Shown here in pieces: positions 31,376 through 40,715 of a stretch of DNA of 40,715 nucleotides (position 1 is its first letter; each line of letters opens with the position of its first letter). This stretch comes from Candidatus Altimarinota bacterium (GTDB lineage Bacteria; Patescibacteriota; Gracilibacteria; BD1-5; UBA6164), in contig PDTW01000007.1 of NCBI GenBank assembly GCA_002749055.1, positions 1 through 40,715 on the forward strand, in the 5' to 3' direction. The notes below the pieces were generated by a model. It was not told the DNA's origin. It saw only the letters and a list, made by a program, of their open reading frames with translations, and searched no databases. A program made the translations under genes and the position numbers.

Positions 31376-31744
31376 GTGATTTCAAAGTTAAATAGATTAA
31401 AGGAGAGAGAAGTTAAAAAGGTTTTGCAAAAATGAAAACCTTTTTTTTCTTATGGTATAGTTTTGAATAAAATCTTAAATAAAAGCTCTTATGATAAATT
31501 TGCTATAGTTATTTGATCAAAATCTGTTAGCAATAATGTTACTAGGAATTTTTTTAGAAGAAGGTTTTATACAAGAATTAGAGAGTTTATAAAACAAGAT
31601 ATTTCTAGCAAAAAAAGTAGTTATGTTTTTGTTGTAAAAAAGCAAATGAAACTTGATAAAAATGATAATAAAAGTATAAATACTTTTGATAAAGATTTAA
31701 ATTTTTTAATTAATAAATTAAATATATGAAAACAAAAATACTAG
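31376..31744 (+). CDS. rnpA: Ribonuclease P protein component
   Basis: A 122-residue basic RnpA, which helps RNase P RNA bind precursor tRNAs. It starts with GTG two bases after L34 (ISKLNRLKEREVKKVLQKG), has FAIVIGSKSVSNNVTRNF, and the RNR-type helix RNFFRRRFYTRIREF that binds P RNA. It overlaps yidC by 19 bases. L34-RnpA-YidC is the conserved bacterial order. Confidence 0.92.
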
Positions 31745-32895
31745 ATTTTATTATAATATTTTTATTAGTTTTTCTAGCAATGCAATTTTTTGCTTGAAAT
31801 GATAAAAAAGAATTATCTGGGAAAGTATTAATTAGTTCAACAGATGATAATTATACTATTCCTGCCTCAGTTTGATTAAGTATAGCTAATGATAGCCCAG
31901 AAGCAATAAAACTTAATACTTGTGATAATATTACTATTACTTCATCTTGAGATAAAATTAATGTTTCTGATTCTATATGTAAGGATATTGAAGTTAAATC
32001 TTGAGATACTTATATAGTTGATTATGCTAGTGAATATGAAGAATTTAAAGTTGCATGAGATTATACCTTCAAAGTTAATCTTCCTTGAAAAGAGGAAGAT
32101 ATAATTTCACAGTTTAAAATAGAAAATAAATGAACATTTACTAAGTTGTTTACATCTCTTTTTTATGCTCCAATATATAATTTGATGGTTTTTCTTATAT
32201 ATTTATTTAATTGATCTTTAGGTTTAGCTATTTTAGCAATTACAATTATTTTGAGAATTATATTATTATATCCACAGCATAAAATGATGGTTTCTCAAAA
32301 GAAATTGCAAGCTATTCAACCAAAAATAAAGAAAATACAAGAAGAGAATAAAGGAAATCAACAGATAATTTGAGTCAAATTAATGGAACTATATAAAAAA
32401 GAAAAGGTTAATCCAATGTGATCTTGTGGTTTTATGTTGATACAAATGCCTATATTACTTGTTATATATAATATTATTCTTTGAATAACTGATTTATCTA
32501 ACCATTATCATATATATGGTGCTTTAAAAAACTTTGATTTGTCAAAGGTTGATTATAATTTCTTGTGAATTGATTTACTTTGAACTTGATGAATAACAGG
32601 TATAATATTATGAGTATCTGTTGCTATTATACAATATATACAAGTTAAATTATCCTTGAAACTTAATAAAAAGGATAAAAAAGATTTGGTTTTAGAGAAG
32701 AAAAAGTGAGATACATGATATAGTCAATTTATGCCAGATCCTGATATGATAAATAAGTTTATGCTATATTGAATGCCTGGTATGGTTTGAGTATTTACCT
32801 ATTCTCTATTAGCATGAGTATGAGTATATTGGTGAATTTCAACATTATTTATGATTTTCCAACAGTTATTTGTTAATAAAATTTTGAAAAAATAA
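31726..32895 (+). CDS. yidC: Membrane protein insertase YidC
   Basis: A 389-residue YidC/Oxa1 insertase, which inserts small membrane proteins alone or with SecY. The N-terminal membrane helix (residues about 5-23) is followed by an external domain of about 110 residues, shorter than in E. coli. The five-helix core begins APIYNLMVFLIYLF and has PQHKMMVSQKKLQAIQPKIK, KEKVNPMGSCGFMLIQMPIL, and the final MPGMVGVFTYSLLAGVGVYW with IFQQLFVNKIL. It is translationally coupled to rnpA and close to SecY, so the insertion machinery is clustered. Confidence 0.95.
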
Positions 32896-32941
32896 TTTAG
32901 TATTATATAATATAGCTTTTAATATTTTATTTAATTAATAT

Positions 32942-33121
32942 ATGAATATGAAAAAAATATTTAGTTTAATTCTTTTGGTTTCGGTTCTTTTTATTACTAC
33001 ATCATGTTTTAATAAAAAAGAAAGCGAAGAAAACAAAGCAGTTGCTCCTGATTATAGCATATCTACTTCAACATGAGGTTGATGAGGAACTCCAGTTCCT
33101 GAATGAGCAACAAGAAAATAA
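32942..33121 (+). CDS. Small lipoprotein
   Basis: A 59-residue protein with a basic start (MNMKKIFS), a hydrophobic stretch and a cysteine at about residue 22 in ITTSC, a weak lipobox. The mature part is only about 38 residues, with a run of five glycines (some TGA) and prolines. It lies 46 bases after yidC and ahead of a terminator, so it is probably cotranscribed with it. The function is unknown. Confidence 0.65.
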
Positions 33122-33158
33122 TTACACAACTTTTCACATAATTGTAAAGCTAAAAATT

Positions 33159-33192
33159 AAAAAAGCTGTTAATAATCTTTGACAGCTTTTTT
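33159..33192 (+). terminator. Terminator after the yidC unit
   Basis: An 11-bp stem AAAAAAGCTGT/ACAGCTTTTTT with a 12-base loop, then T and AT-rich sequence. Confidence 0.85.
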
Positions 33193-33249
33193 ATTATAAT
33201 ATATGATATTTCCTGTAAGTGTTTAATTTATCTTTAATTATATAAAAAA

Positions 33250-33939
33250 ATGAATACTAAAAGAATATTATTGTTAATTATAACATTTGTATTTACATCA
33301 TGAATTGCTTCTTGAGATTATAGTGAAGTTGAGTGTTCTAGTGATCCTTCATTTGAAGCTTACTCTTGTAATCAATGTTTTAATTGATGAACAAAAGCTC
33401 AGTGAGATAATATTTGATTATTAAGTGATGATTGGGTTAATTCTACTTCTTCTTCTCAATTAATATATAAAGAAGAACAAGAAGATCCAGAAATGATAAA
33501 CCTTGGATGATGAGATTCATCTTGGTCAGAAGTTAAATCATGAGAAACTTTTTGGGAATATACAAAAGAGTTAAATGATTTATATAGTGAAGATGACTGA
33601 GGATATATATTAGCTCCTGGTTCTAAAGTAACTTGGTTAAGTTCTAAATTAGATTCAGCATATAGTCTTGATAAAAATACAGCAGAAACTTGAAAAAATA
33701 TTGGTATGCTTGTATATCCTATAGCTGTTCATAATGTTTTGTCTGATTGAGATGTAACAATAGATGCAGATATTCACAATGAATGTGTATTATTCAAATC
33801 TTGAGAATCAACAGGAACTGAAGTTAATACTACAATTAATAAAACTCCTAATAATCTTCCTAACACATGACCTGAACACATCTTACTAGTGTTACTATCA
33901 CTTGTTATACCTGTTTTGATTATGAGAAGAAGAAAATAG
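33250..33939 (+). CDS. Secreted protein with LPNTG-like C-terminal sorting signal
   Basis: A 229-residue protein with a signal peptide (MNTKRILLLIITFVFTSG, cleavage near 21). The mature part is rich in Ser, Thr, Asp and Trp and has an early cysteine cluster (CSSDPSFEAYSCNQC). The C-terminus reads LPNTG, then a hydrophobic helix (HILLVLLSLVIPVLIM), then RRRK: the exact layout of a sortase substrate. The glycine of LPNTG is TGA. No sortase gene is in the window. It could also be a simple membrane tail anchor. It stands alone between two terminators. Confidence 0.8.
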
Positions 33940-33967
33940 TTATTAAAAAAGTTTATATAATTTGTCT

Positions 33968-34000
33968 AAATAGAAATAACGCCGTTATTTCTATTTTTTT
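33968..34000 (+). terminator. Terminator after the LPNTG protein
   Basis: A perfect 13-bp stem, AAATAGAAATAAC/GTTATTTCTATTT, with a GCC loop and an eight-T tail. Confidence 0.9.
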
Positions 34001-34104
34001 TGGAAATTTTTTTGTTTATGTATGAAAAAATAAATTAGAAATATATAAAAAACTTAGTTTTGTCTTTTAAAATAACTATTTTTTAAAAAACTTCTTTAAA
34101 AAAT

Positions 34105-34125
34105 AAAAAAAGAGGGACTTTTTTT
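34105..34125 (+). other. Short A/T hairpin before the giant gene
   Basis: AAAAAAAG and CTTTTTTT enclose AGGGA. It resembles a small terminator 60 bases before the giant gene, or an element of its leader. The rest of 34001-34184 is AT-rich with no clear promoter. Confidence 0.3.
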
Positions 34126-34184
34126 GTTTTATAATTATTTATATGTTAAAATATAATAGTATTATAATATAATTTATAAAAAAT

Positions 34185-37100
34185 ATGATATCAACTATAA
34201 ATGCATACAAACAATTGTTTAACTCAATGATTTTAAATAATTTTGGTATGGCAGATAGAAGAAGTGAAGGAGGAGATTCTTTTAATATGGATATTTCAGA
34301 GAAAATAAATAGATCTGACAATATTTCTGAATATTTAAACTCCAAGAATTTGGATTCTATTATTAAACTACTTAGAAGTGTAGATTGATGAAATAAACTT
34401 TCTACATTTTTCGATTGAAATAATGAGAATAATATTTTAACTTCCGAAGATCTTGAATGAAGTATAGAAAAAGATAAAGAGGCCGTTTTAAAATTATTAA
34501 GAGCTTTAAATATTGAAGAAGGATATTTAGAAAAAGGCTGATTTGAGATTTCTTATATTATTAAAAAATTAAGAGAAGAGGTTAAAAAAAATGAAAAAGA
34601 AACTTGAGAAAAGCTTAAAAAACATGGAGAAGTAGTCGATACTACTTCAGAAAGCGAAAAAAAAATAGAAAAAGAAGTTGGTTTAGATTTAAAGGAAGAG
34701 TGAACAAAAATAGAAGAAAAAAGAACAAAGGAAAAAGTAGGTAGAGGTACTAACTCATTTTTATGGCTTGATTTTCTTAGTCCAGATTCTGAAGTAAATA
34801 CTTATTTAAAATATCCATGAATAAAAGAATTATTAAGAAATAATGATATTAATTCTTTAGACGCAAAAATAAAGAGACTTAATAGAAAACTTTCTGAATC
34901 TTGATTTGATTTTGAAGAAGAAAGTTTTAAAGATTATTTTATAACAGATAACTATTCAAAAGCTTTTAAAGAAGTTTTATGAGATACCTATAAAGCAGAC
35001 TGATGATACCTTGACTCTCAAGAAGCATACTCTCTTTATTTTTCAATAAAAAACTATTTAGAAACTCAAAAAAAGGTTCCTAGTCTTAGTGTTGAAGAAA
35101 GAATGAAACTGATGTTTGATTTTGATAAGAATGGTAAGTTGCAAGTTCCGGTGAACGCTAATGTTTGAGAAGCTCAGGCCTACACTCTAACTTTTGAAAG
35201 TATTAATAGTAGGGAAGCAGATGCTCTTATACAAAATCTATGATTTTGAAATATAGAGGATTTAACAGAAAAGATGCAAAGTAATTTATTTGCAACTAGA
35301 GAAAGATTTCAAAATGCTTTGTTAAGTTCTATTGAATGATGATTCAATCCTTCACAGTTGGTTATTCCTTGAAAAATGGAAAAAATAACTAATAAGCTAG
35401 TTGAAAACAGAGAAGGATTAAGGTCTATAACTGATAATATAGTTGATAGATGGAGGACAGATTTCTTTTGAGTGGTTAATACAAAAAGAAGAAAAGATTG
35501 ACAAAAAGAAATTACGACTCAAGAACAAGATACATTTACACAAAGGCTAAAAAATGCTTTATTGCAATCAGCAATTTGAATTAGTCATTTAGATAATAAA
35601 ACAGCTTGATGAATTAATATTTCTTTTAGTGATTTAACTCCTGAGGCTTCTAAAAAGGTAGAAAAGTTCTTTTGAGATTTTTTGGATGTTATTAGTCCTG
35701 ATGTAAGTATTTGATGATGATTAGGTTGAATTTGAGCTTCTTTAAATATGTGATTATTTGAAGAATTTACAAAAAAGTATGGCGTTAATGTTACAGCTTG
35801 ATTGTATAATTTTGTAAATCCCTTTTTATCTACGGCATATACTCACCAAAGAGATATTTGAAAAATGGAAAGTATGTTTCAAGAGACTATAGATACAAAA
35901 ATACAACCAACCATATATTTATGAGTAGCACCTTGATATTCTGCAGCATGAGTAGCCTTTTCTGAGGTAAATCAGAATACTTCTGCTTGAATAGAAAAAA
36001 TGTCTATTGAAATGTTAAAGTATTTAAAAAAAGTTTGAAAAGATATTTTAGCTTGAAAAGAAAATATCTCTTCTTGAAAAGATCAAGATAAAAAAGCTTA
36101 TATTGAAATGAAAAAAATGTTTGATATAAGAACTGAAAAAATGAAACTAGAAAAAAGACAAATATATATGGATATTTTTATGGAGTGATTTGCTAGAAAT
36201 TATAGAAATTATTTATATAAAAATGCAGATAAATACGAAACAATAAGTGTTTGATTATGAGTTTTGATGTCATCTTGATTCTTACCTTTACCATATTTAA
36301 CTCTTTGAGCTGAAATAAAAAATCAAGAATTTAGGAAAGTTAATAATGCAAAAACAGATAGAGAAGTAGAAGAAACTACATTTAGACAGCTAGAATTGGA
36401 AAATGTTTGAGCTAAAATAGAAAAAGAAGATGGGAAACAATTTCTTTCTATTCCTAAAAGTAGTATAAATATTATTTCTGATTCTACTTGAAAACTTCAA
36501 GTAAAAGTTGATTGAGAAAATATACTTGTTTGATGAGTTTCTATTGAAAGTTTAAAGTTTGTAGAACATATTTCTTATGACAAAAAAATTGTAACTTTGG
36601 TTTCGTGAGAGTGAAAAGTTGGTAAAAATTGAGAATATGTAAATAGTTGATATATAGAGTGAGAAGATTGATTAATAATAAAAGAAGTAGAAAAACTGTG
36701 AAATGATTTTGACGCTTTAAGAAAAAGATTAGAAAATGTAAAGGAAGGCTTTAATTATAAAACTCGTTATAATGCTAAAAAAGCTTTATTAAATCCTCAG
36801 GCTCCTTTAGAAGAGAGATGGGATGCTCTTATAAAATTAGCAGAACTTGGTGATAGAAAAAGAAAGGTGAATTATTGAGAAAATGGTCTTTGAATTGGTA
36901 ATTTATGAAAAACAGATTTATTAAAAATAGTAAATAAAGTAAATGTTGAAGGAAATGACAAAAAAAAGGAATATGTTCTTTCTAGAGTATTAGCTTTTAT
37001 GTCAAAAGCAAAAGACTTTGATTGAAAATCTCCATCAGAAATGGTTGAAAAAGAAAAAGTCTCTAGAAGAACAGGGGTTTTTGATGATATATGGGAAAAA

Positions 37101-38051
37101 GAACTGAAATTACTTAATTTTTCAGGAGAAAGAAATTCTTATTATGAGCTTTTAAAGTGATTAAAAAAACCTTATGTATTAAAAACTATAACAGATAAAC
37201 CAGTTACTAACCCCTCTAATAAGTATGAAACTCCAAAAGCAATTGTTAATTGATTTGCTTTTGATGCAACTTCAACAATATATGATTCAAAGTGAAGTTC
37301 ACATAAATGAATAAATTTTCTTAAATGAGATCTTGATATAATAGCAGATAAAAATGGTGACCCAATTAAATTAAAAATAGAAGATTCAGAAAAAATTAAT
37401 AAATTAAAAGAATTAGCTAGAGAAAAAGGAATGAAAGATACTGATAATTTAGTTTTTTATTTTTACAAAGATCCTTATTGATTTGATGATAGAATTCTAA
37501 TTTCTAGAGTTTGAGAAGAAATTAAAACAGTATGAGTTTCTTCAAGTTCAGATTCTTTCTCACAAGAAAACACAGTAGCAACTGCATGATTATTGTTTTG
37601 AGGTGATAGAAAGGAAGATGATACACCAGAGGACACACCAGAGGATAGTCCAGAGGACACACCAGAAGATAGTCCAGAGGACACACCAGAAGATAGTCCA
37701 GAGGACACACCAGAGGATAGTCCAGAGGACACACCAGAAGATAGTCCAGAGGACACACCAGAGGACACACCAGACACATTTCCAGAAAATACTCAGGAAG
37801 ATACACCAGAGGACACACCAGAGGATAGTCCAGAGGACACACCAGACACATTTCCAGAAAATACTCAGGAAGATACACCAGAAAATACACCAGAAGATAG
37901 TCCAGAGGACACACCAGACACATTTCCAGAAAATACTCAGGAAGATACACCAGAAAATACACCAGAAGATAGTATAGAGGACACACCAGACACATTTCCA
38001 GAAAATACTCAGGAAGATACTAAAAATCCAGTGAATAATACTGAGGAGTAA
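34185..38051 (+). CDS. Giant protein with acidic Asp-Thr/Ser-Pro-Glu repeat tail
   Basis: A 1288-residue protein that I do not recognise. There is no signal peptide or obvious membrane helix at the start. Two EF-hand-like loops are visible: FDGNNENNILTSEDL near residue 75 and FDFDKNGKLQ near 312. Residues 80-200 are charged and helical. Residues about 500-620 and 680-720 are glycine-rich with alternating hydrophobic residues (SIGGGLGGIGASLNMGLF, YLGVAPGYSAAGVAFS), suggesting beta structure, possibly a barrel. The last 140 residues are a Pro-rich, strongly acidic repeat of DTPE and DSPE. Many TGA glycines show that it is native. It may be a large surface or secreted factor; calcium binding is plausible. 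It is followed by a 16-bp terminator. Confidence 0.75.
37618..38022 (+). repeat. In-gene tandem repeat (12-bp unit, 72-bp higher-order unit)
   Basis: A basic 12-base unit coding DTPE or DSPE runs about 400 bases. A longer block coding DTPDTFPENTQE recurs at 37771, 37843, 37915 and 37987, an exact 72-base period (24 residues). The tract has a clearly higher GC content than its surroundings. All unit lengths are multiples of three, so changes in copy number would keep the frame. Confidence 0.95.
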
Positions 38052-38053
38052 AT

Positions 38054-38100
38054 AGATAAAAATTCATCTGAAAATATCTGTTTTAGATGAATTTTTATCT
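38054..38100 (+). terminator. Terminator after the giant gene
   Basis: A perfect 16-bp stem, AGATAAAAATTCATCT/AGATGAATTTTTATCT, with a 15-base loop, three bases after the stop. The T-run is inside the stem rather than after it. Confidence 0.7.
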
Positions 38101-38205
38101 TAAGTTATAAAAACACTAACTTAAAATAAATATATTTTAGAGTAAGATTATATAATTAATTTATTATATAGGTAAATAATATTAAATTAAAGCTTTATAC
38201 AAAAA

Positions 38206-39345
38206 ATGAAAGTTTACTATTTTTTAAACAATTTATCGCAAAAAAATTATAGTTATTTTTTAGATAAATTGAGTTTAATATCTAATATAGGTGATATAGA
38301 TAATATTATAAAAAAATATAATTATAAAATTTGATTAAAAAATGAATGAACAATTCAAAATTCAAACTTTATAGAAGCTTTTATGTTTTTAAAATATTTT
38401 TTAAAATCTTGATATTGAAAAATATCAGATATTGAATGGGTAAGTAAAAAAAATTTCTTGATATATAATGATGATATATATGTTTATGAAAATAGAAATT
38501 GGTTTTTACTTGATTGTAAAGTAATATTTGCTACTTGTAGAGATGGCTGGCAAAGTCAATTTTTTATTTATTTGTATAATAAACAAAAGTACGATAAGAA
38601 AATAGTATTAATAAAACCAGATTATATAAAAGATTGGTTATATAGAGATAAATTATATTTTATTTCTAAGATTCAGAAATTTAGAAAAAAGTATATATGA
38701 GATATTGTTATACCTTTTATTATGGATAATAATAAAGAAGCAGTTTTGTCTATGCTTTTTTTTATAAAATATAGATTTTGAGATAAATTTGTTATAAAAT
38801 CAAGTATTTGAATTATGTGACAATGAGTAAGGGCTTTAAAATATTCTTATTTAAAAGAAGATAATAATTCTTTGGTTGTACTTATTGATAAATTTTTTCC
38901 TAAAAAAGTGTATAATTATAATTGTCCTTATTTAATACCATACTATAATATAAAAAAAGAATTCAGAATTTATTATACTTATTGACTCAATAGCAAAATA
39001 AACATATATAGTGTTAAAAATAGAGTAAATATTATGGAATGAGATTTGTTTAAAAAAGCAGATATGACATATAATAATATAAAAACTATTTGGAATTATA
39101 ATAAACTAGATGATTTTTATAAAAATGATAGTAAAGTTTATAATATTTCAAAAAAAATTATTAAATTATTGTGATTAGAAACAGGAGTTTTAGAACTTTG
39201 TGAATTAGAAAATTGAAAAATAAGGTTTTTAGAAGTTAATCCTTTATGATGAAGTCTTACATATCCTTGAGATGATGAGGAAAATATAAAAAACTTTTAC
39301 CTAGACATCTGGAATAACCAGTTTGAAAAACTAAAATTTACATAA
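38206..39345 (+). CDS. ATP-grasp-like protein
   Basis: A 379-residue protein rich in Tyr, Lys, Ile and Asn. The second half fits an ATP-grasp fold: VIKSSIGIMGQGVRALKYS (about residues 195-213) resembles the nucleotide-binding loop 'KxxxGxxGxGV', and KIRFLEVNPLGGSLTYPG (about 339-356) resembles the metal-binding end 'FLEVNPR'. ATP-grasp enzymes join a carboxylate to an amine or thiol via acyl-phosphate, so a ligase or peptide-tagging role is possible. The N-terminal 130 residues match nothing I know. The neighbour encodes a giant acidic protein, a possible substrate, but that is a guess. Confidence 0.6.
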
Positions 39346-39349
39346 AAAC

Positions 39350-39382
39350 TTGACATTAGCAAGAAAAATACTAACATATACT
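39350..39382 (+). promoter_or_regulatory. Possible promoter before the lipoprotein gene
   Basis: TTGACA is followed after 16 bases by TAACAT, and after 21 by TATACT. The -35 is perfect and the spacing to TAACAT acceptable. It lies 64 bases before the start at 39446. Confidence 0.45.
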
Positions 39383-39445
39383 TTATGTATGTTTTAGTTT
39401 TGATTTATGTAAGAGTTATAAATATTATTTTTTTACTATGAACAT

Positions 39446-39688
39446 ATGAAAAAAACAAAACAAAAAGTTATATTGTTATCAATAATTTTCATTTTATTAT
39501 TTTTATCTTGATGTTGAACATCTAGTAATTCTATTAAATCTGAAAATAATCCAAAAATAGAAAATAATAAAGTGGATAGTGTTAAAAAAGATGAAACTGA
39601 GAAAGAGCAAGAAGATAGTGCAGTTGTAAAAAATTTATATTTTAATAATGTTGATTATGAAGAACTTCCTTTACAAGAAGATGAGTAG
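39446..39688 (+). CDS. Small lipoprotein
   Basis: An 80-residue protein with the signal IILLFLSGC-type end (IFILLFLSGCGTSSNSIKSE). The lipobox LSGC has Cys at about 23, and the glycine before it is TGA, as is the one after. The mature part is short, charged and disordered-looking (KVDSVKKDETEKEQEDS). Its last eight bases overlap the next gene's start, so the two are translationally coupled. The function is unknown. Confidence 0.8.
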
Positions 39689-40715
39689 AGTATTATTATT
39701 TTCAATAATACCATTATTACTCTTTTCTTATAATAATGCATTCTGAATAAATGTTATAAACAGCAATACTTATGAAAATGATTGTACTTGAGCAGATGTA
39801 TTTTCTGATATTTATATAGCCTGATCTAGTACTAACATTTATCCTGTTGATAATATGAGATCACATGTTCTTTCTTTTGTAAGAAATACAGAAAGTGAGG
39901 TTCATATATGGGAAAATTCATCTTGAATTCTTAGTTCATGATGTTATAATCAAAATAATTGGTGAAGACTTAGTAATGTAGTCCCTTCTACTTATCAATG
40001 GGTATGAATAATAAAAAATTTTTGAAATGATTGTACTGTAAGTAAGGTTATGAAAACAAATAAATCATTGCCTAGTGTTCAATTTGTATATAAAGTAGCC
40101 TATAAAGAAGAAATTTGATTTTTAGCTTGAACAAGTAGTTATTTTTATTATCCAAGTAATTATAATAGTTCAACTAATACTTGGGGGCTATCTTCTACTC
40201 CATCATATTTATCTAATCAAACAAAAAGAAAATGGTGACCTATTAAAATTCATGCTAATGAATGTCACAAATTTAACTTTAGATGGTGTTGAGATGGTGT
40301 TTTAGATTCTTCAGATTGAGAAATGTGTGATCCAAATGATCCATCAAAAACTTGATGGGGTTCATGAGGATGTAATCCAGTTTGTAGACCAGTAGAAGCT
40401 CCTACATGTGACAATTTGATTGTTAATCCTAATTCTTGAGAAGTTCCATTAAATAGTGATGTAGTATGCTCTTGAACAAATGCTGATTATTATAATATAG
40501 ATTGTTGAAATTGAACTACTTTGAATTCTTCAACTTGAAGATGTACTTATACAACTCCTTGAACTTACAATGTTAGATGTTCTATAAACTGAAATATAAC
40601 AAGCCAGTCTTGTAAGAAGACAGTAACAGTAACAGCAGCGCCATATTGTTGAGATGGGAAGAAAAATGGATGAGAATTGTGTGATTATAAAGATCCAAAC
40701 AAAGTATGATTTTGA
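39681..40715 (+). CDS. Secreted cysteine-rich surface protein (3' end outside window)
   Basis: At least 345 residues; the frame is open to the window edge. The signal peptide is MSRVLLFSIIPLLLFSYNNA. Then come a Tyr/Ser/Asn-rich domain with scattered cysteines, the module CGDGVLDSSDGEMCDPNDPS near residue 203, a PKD- or Ig-like domain (about 240-320, with VVCSGTNADYY and TPGTYNVRCSI), and a second CGDGKKNGGELCDYKDP module at the end. The CGDG...E.CD modules resemble the DUF4215/Myxococcus cysteine-rich repeat of extracellular proteins. Disulphides and surface display are likely. Many glycines are TGA. Confidence 0.8.

Noticed and set aside
37475-37995. Long open frames on both strands through the repeat tract, with striking repetitive translations
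   Set aside because: They are frame shadows of the 12-bp repeat inside the giant gene, whose own frame is continuous from 34185 and has proper codon use.
37618-38022. Possible CRISPR array
   Set aside because: The units are directly adjacent and differ only by substitutions; there are no unique spacers, and the tract is in frame within a gene.

Overview
The window comes from a bacterium that reads UGA as glycine (genetic code 25). Gracilibacteria (BD1-5/GN02) and Absconditabacteria (SR1) are the lineages known to do this; the sequence alone does not separate them. Read with the standard code, almost every frame is broken by TGA. Read with TGA as Gly, about 50 intact genes appear, ending only in TAA or TAG, and TGA falls on conserved glycines of GyrA, Obg, PheS, SecY and many ribosomal proteins. 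The DNA is very AT-rich, and most starts lack a Shine-Dalgarno sequence. Gene density is high: no gene-free stretch exceeds 300 bases (the longest are 20725-21003 and 5194-5454).

Layout. 1-7205, minus strand: the start of a truncated gene, a plant-type leucine-rich-repeat protein, a ComEC channel, an Lgt-like protein, EF-P, RNase Y, Obg, then three tRNAs (Met/Ile2-CAT, fMet, Glu). 7390-10157, plus: a membrane-anchored helix-turn-helix protein, tRNA-Arg(CCT), a gene with no TGA codons that looks imported from a standard-code genome, and a TPR lipoprotein. 10207-10851, minus: RNase HII. 10926-19631, plus: MtaB-type methylthiotransferase, LspA, a membrane protein, an AMMECR1 protein, GyrA, and two large pilin-like proteins each with a fibrinogen-like domain. 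19669-20724, minus: PheS. 20831-31061, plus: promoter, structured leader and a long ribosomal operon from L3 to L15, then SecY (no S10 at the front, no L30). 31131-33121: L34, RnpA, YidC and a small lipoprotein. 33250-40715, plus: a secreted protein with an LPNTG-like tail, a 1288-residue protein ending in an acidic Asp-Thr/Ser-Pro-Glu repeat, an ATP-grasp-like enzyme, a small lipoprotein and a cysteine-rich secreted protein cut by the window end.

The core genes cover translation, protein export and membrane insertion (SecY, YidC), lipoprotein maturation (Lgt-like, LspA), RNA turnover and processing (RNase Y, RnpA, RNase HII) and supercoiling. The accessory genes are mostly envelope or surface proteins (two pilin/fibrinogen fusions, LPNTG protein, giant repeat protein, cysteine-rich protein, LRR protein, three lipoproteins), with ComEC for DNA uptake. 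This fits a host-attached or predatory life that scavenges nucleic acid, but that reading is inference. The most interesting finds are the pilin/fibrinogen pair, the giant protein, the TGA-free gene, the possible switching leader before L3, and the fact that many protein-processing signals in this genome depend on UGA-encoded glycine.
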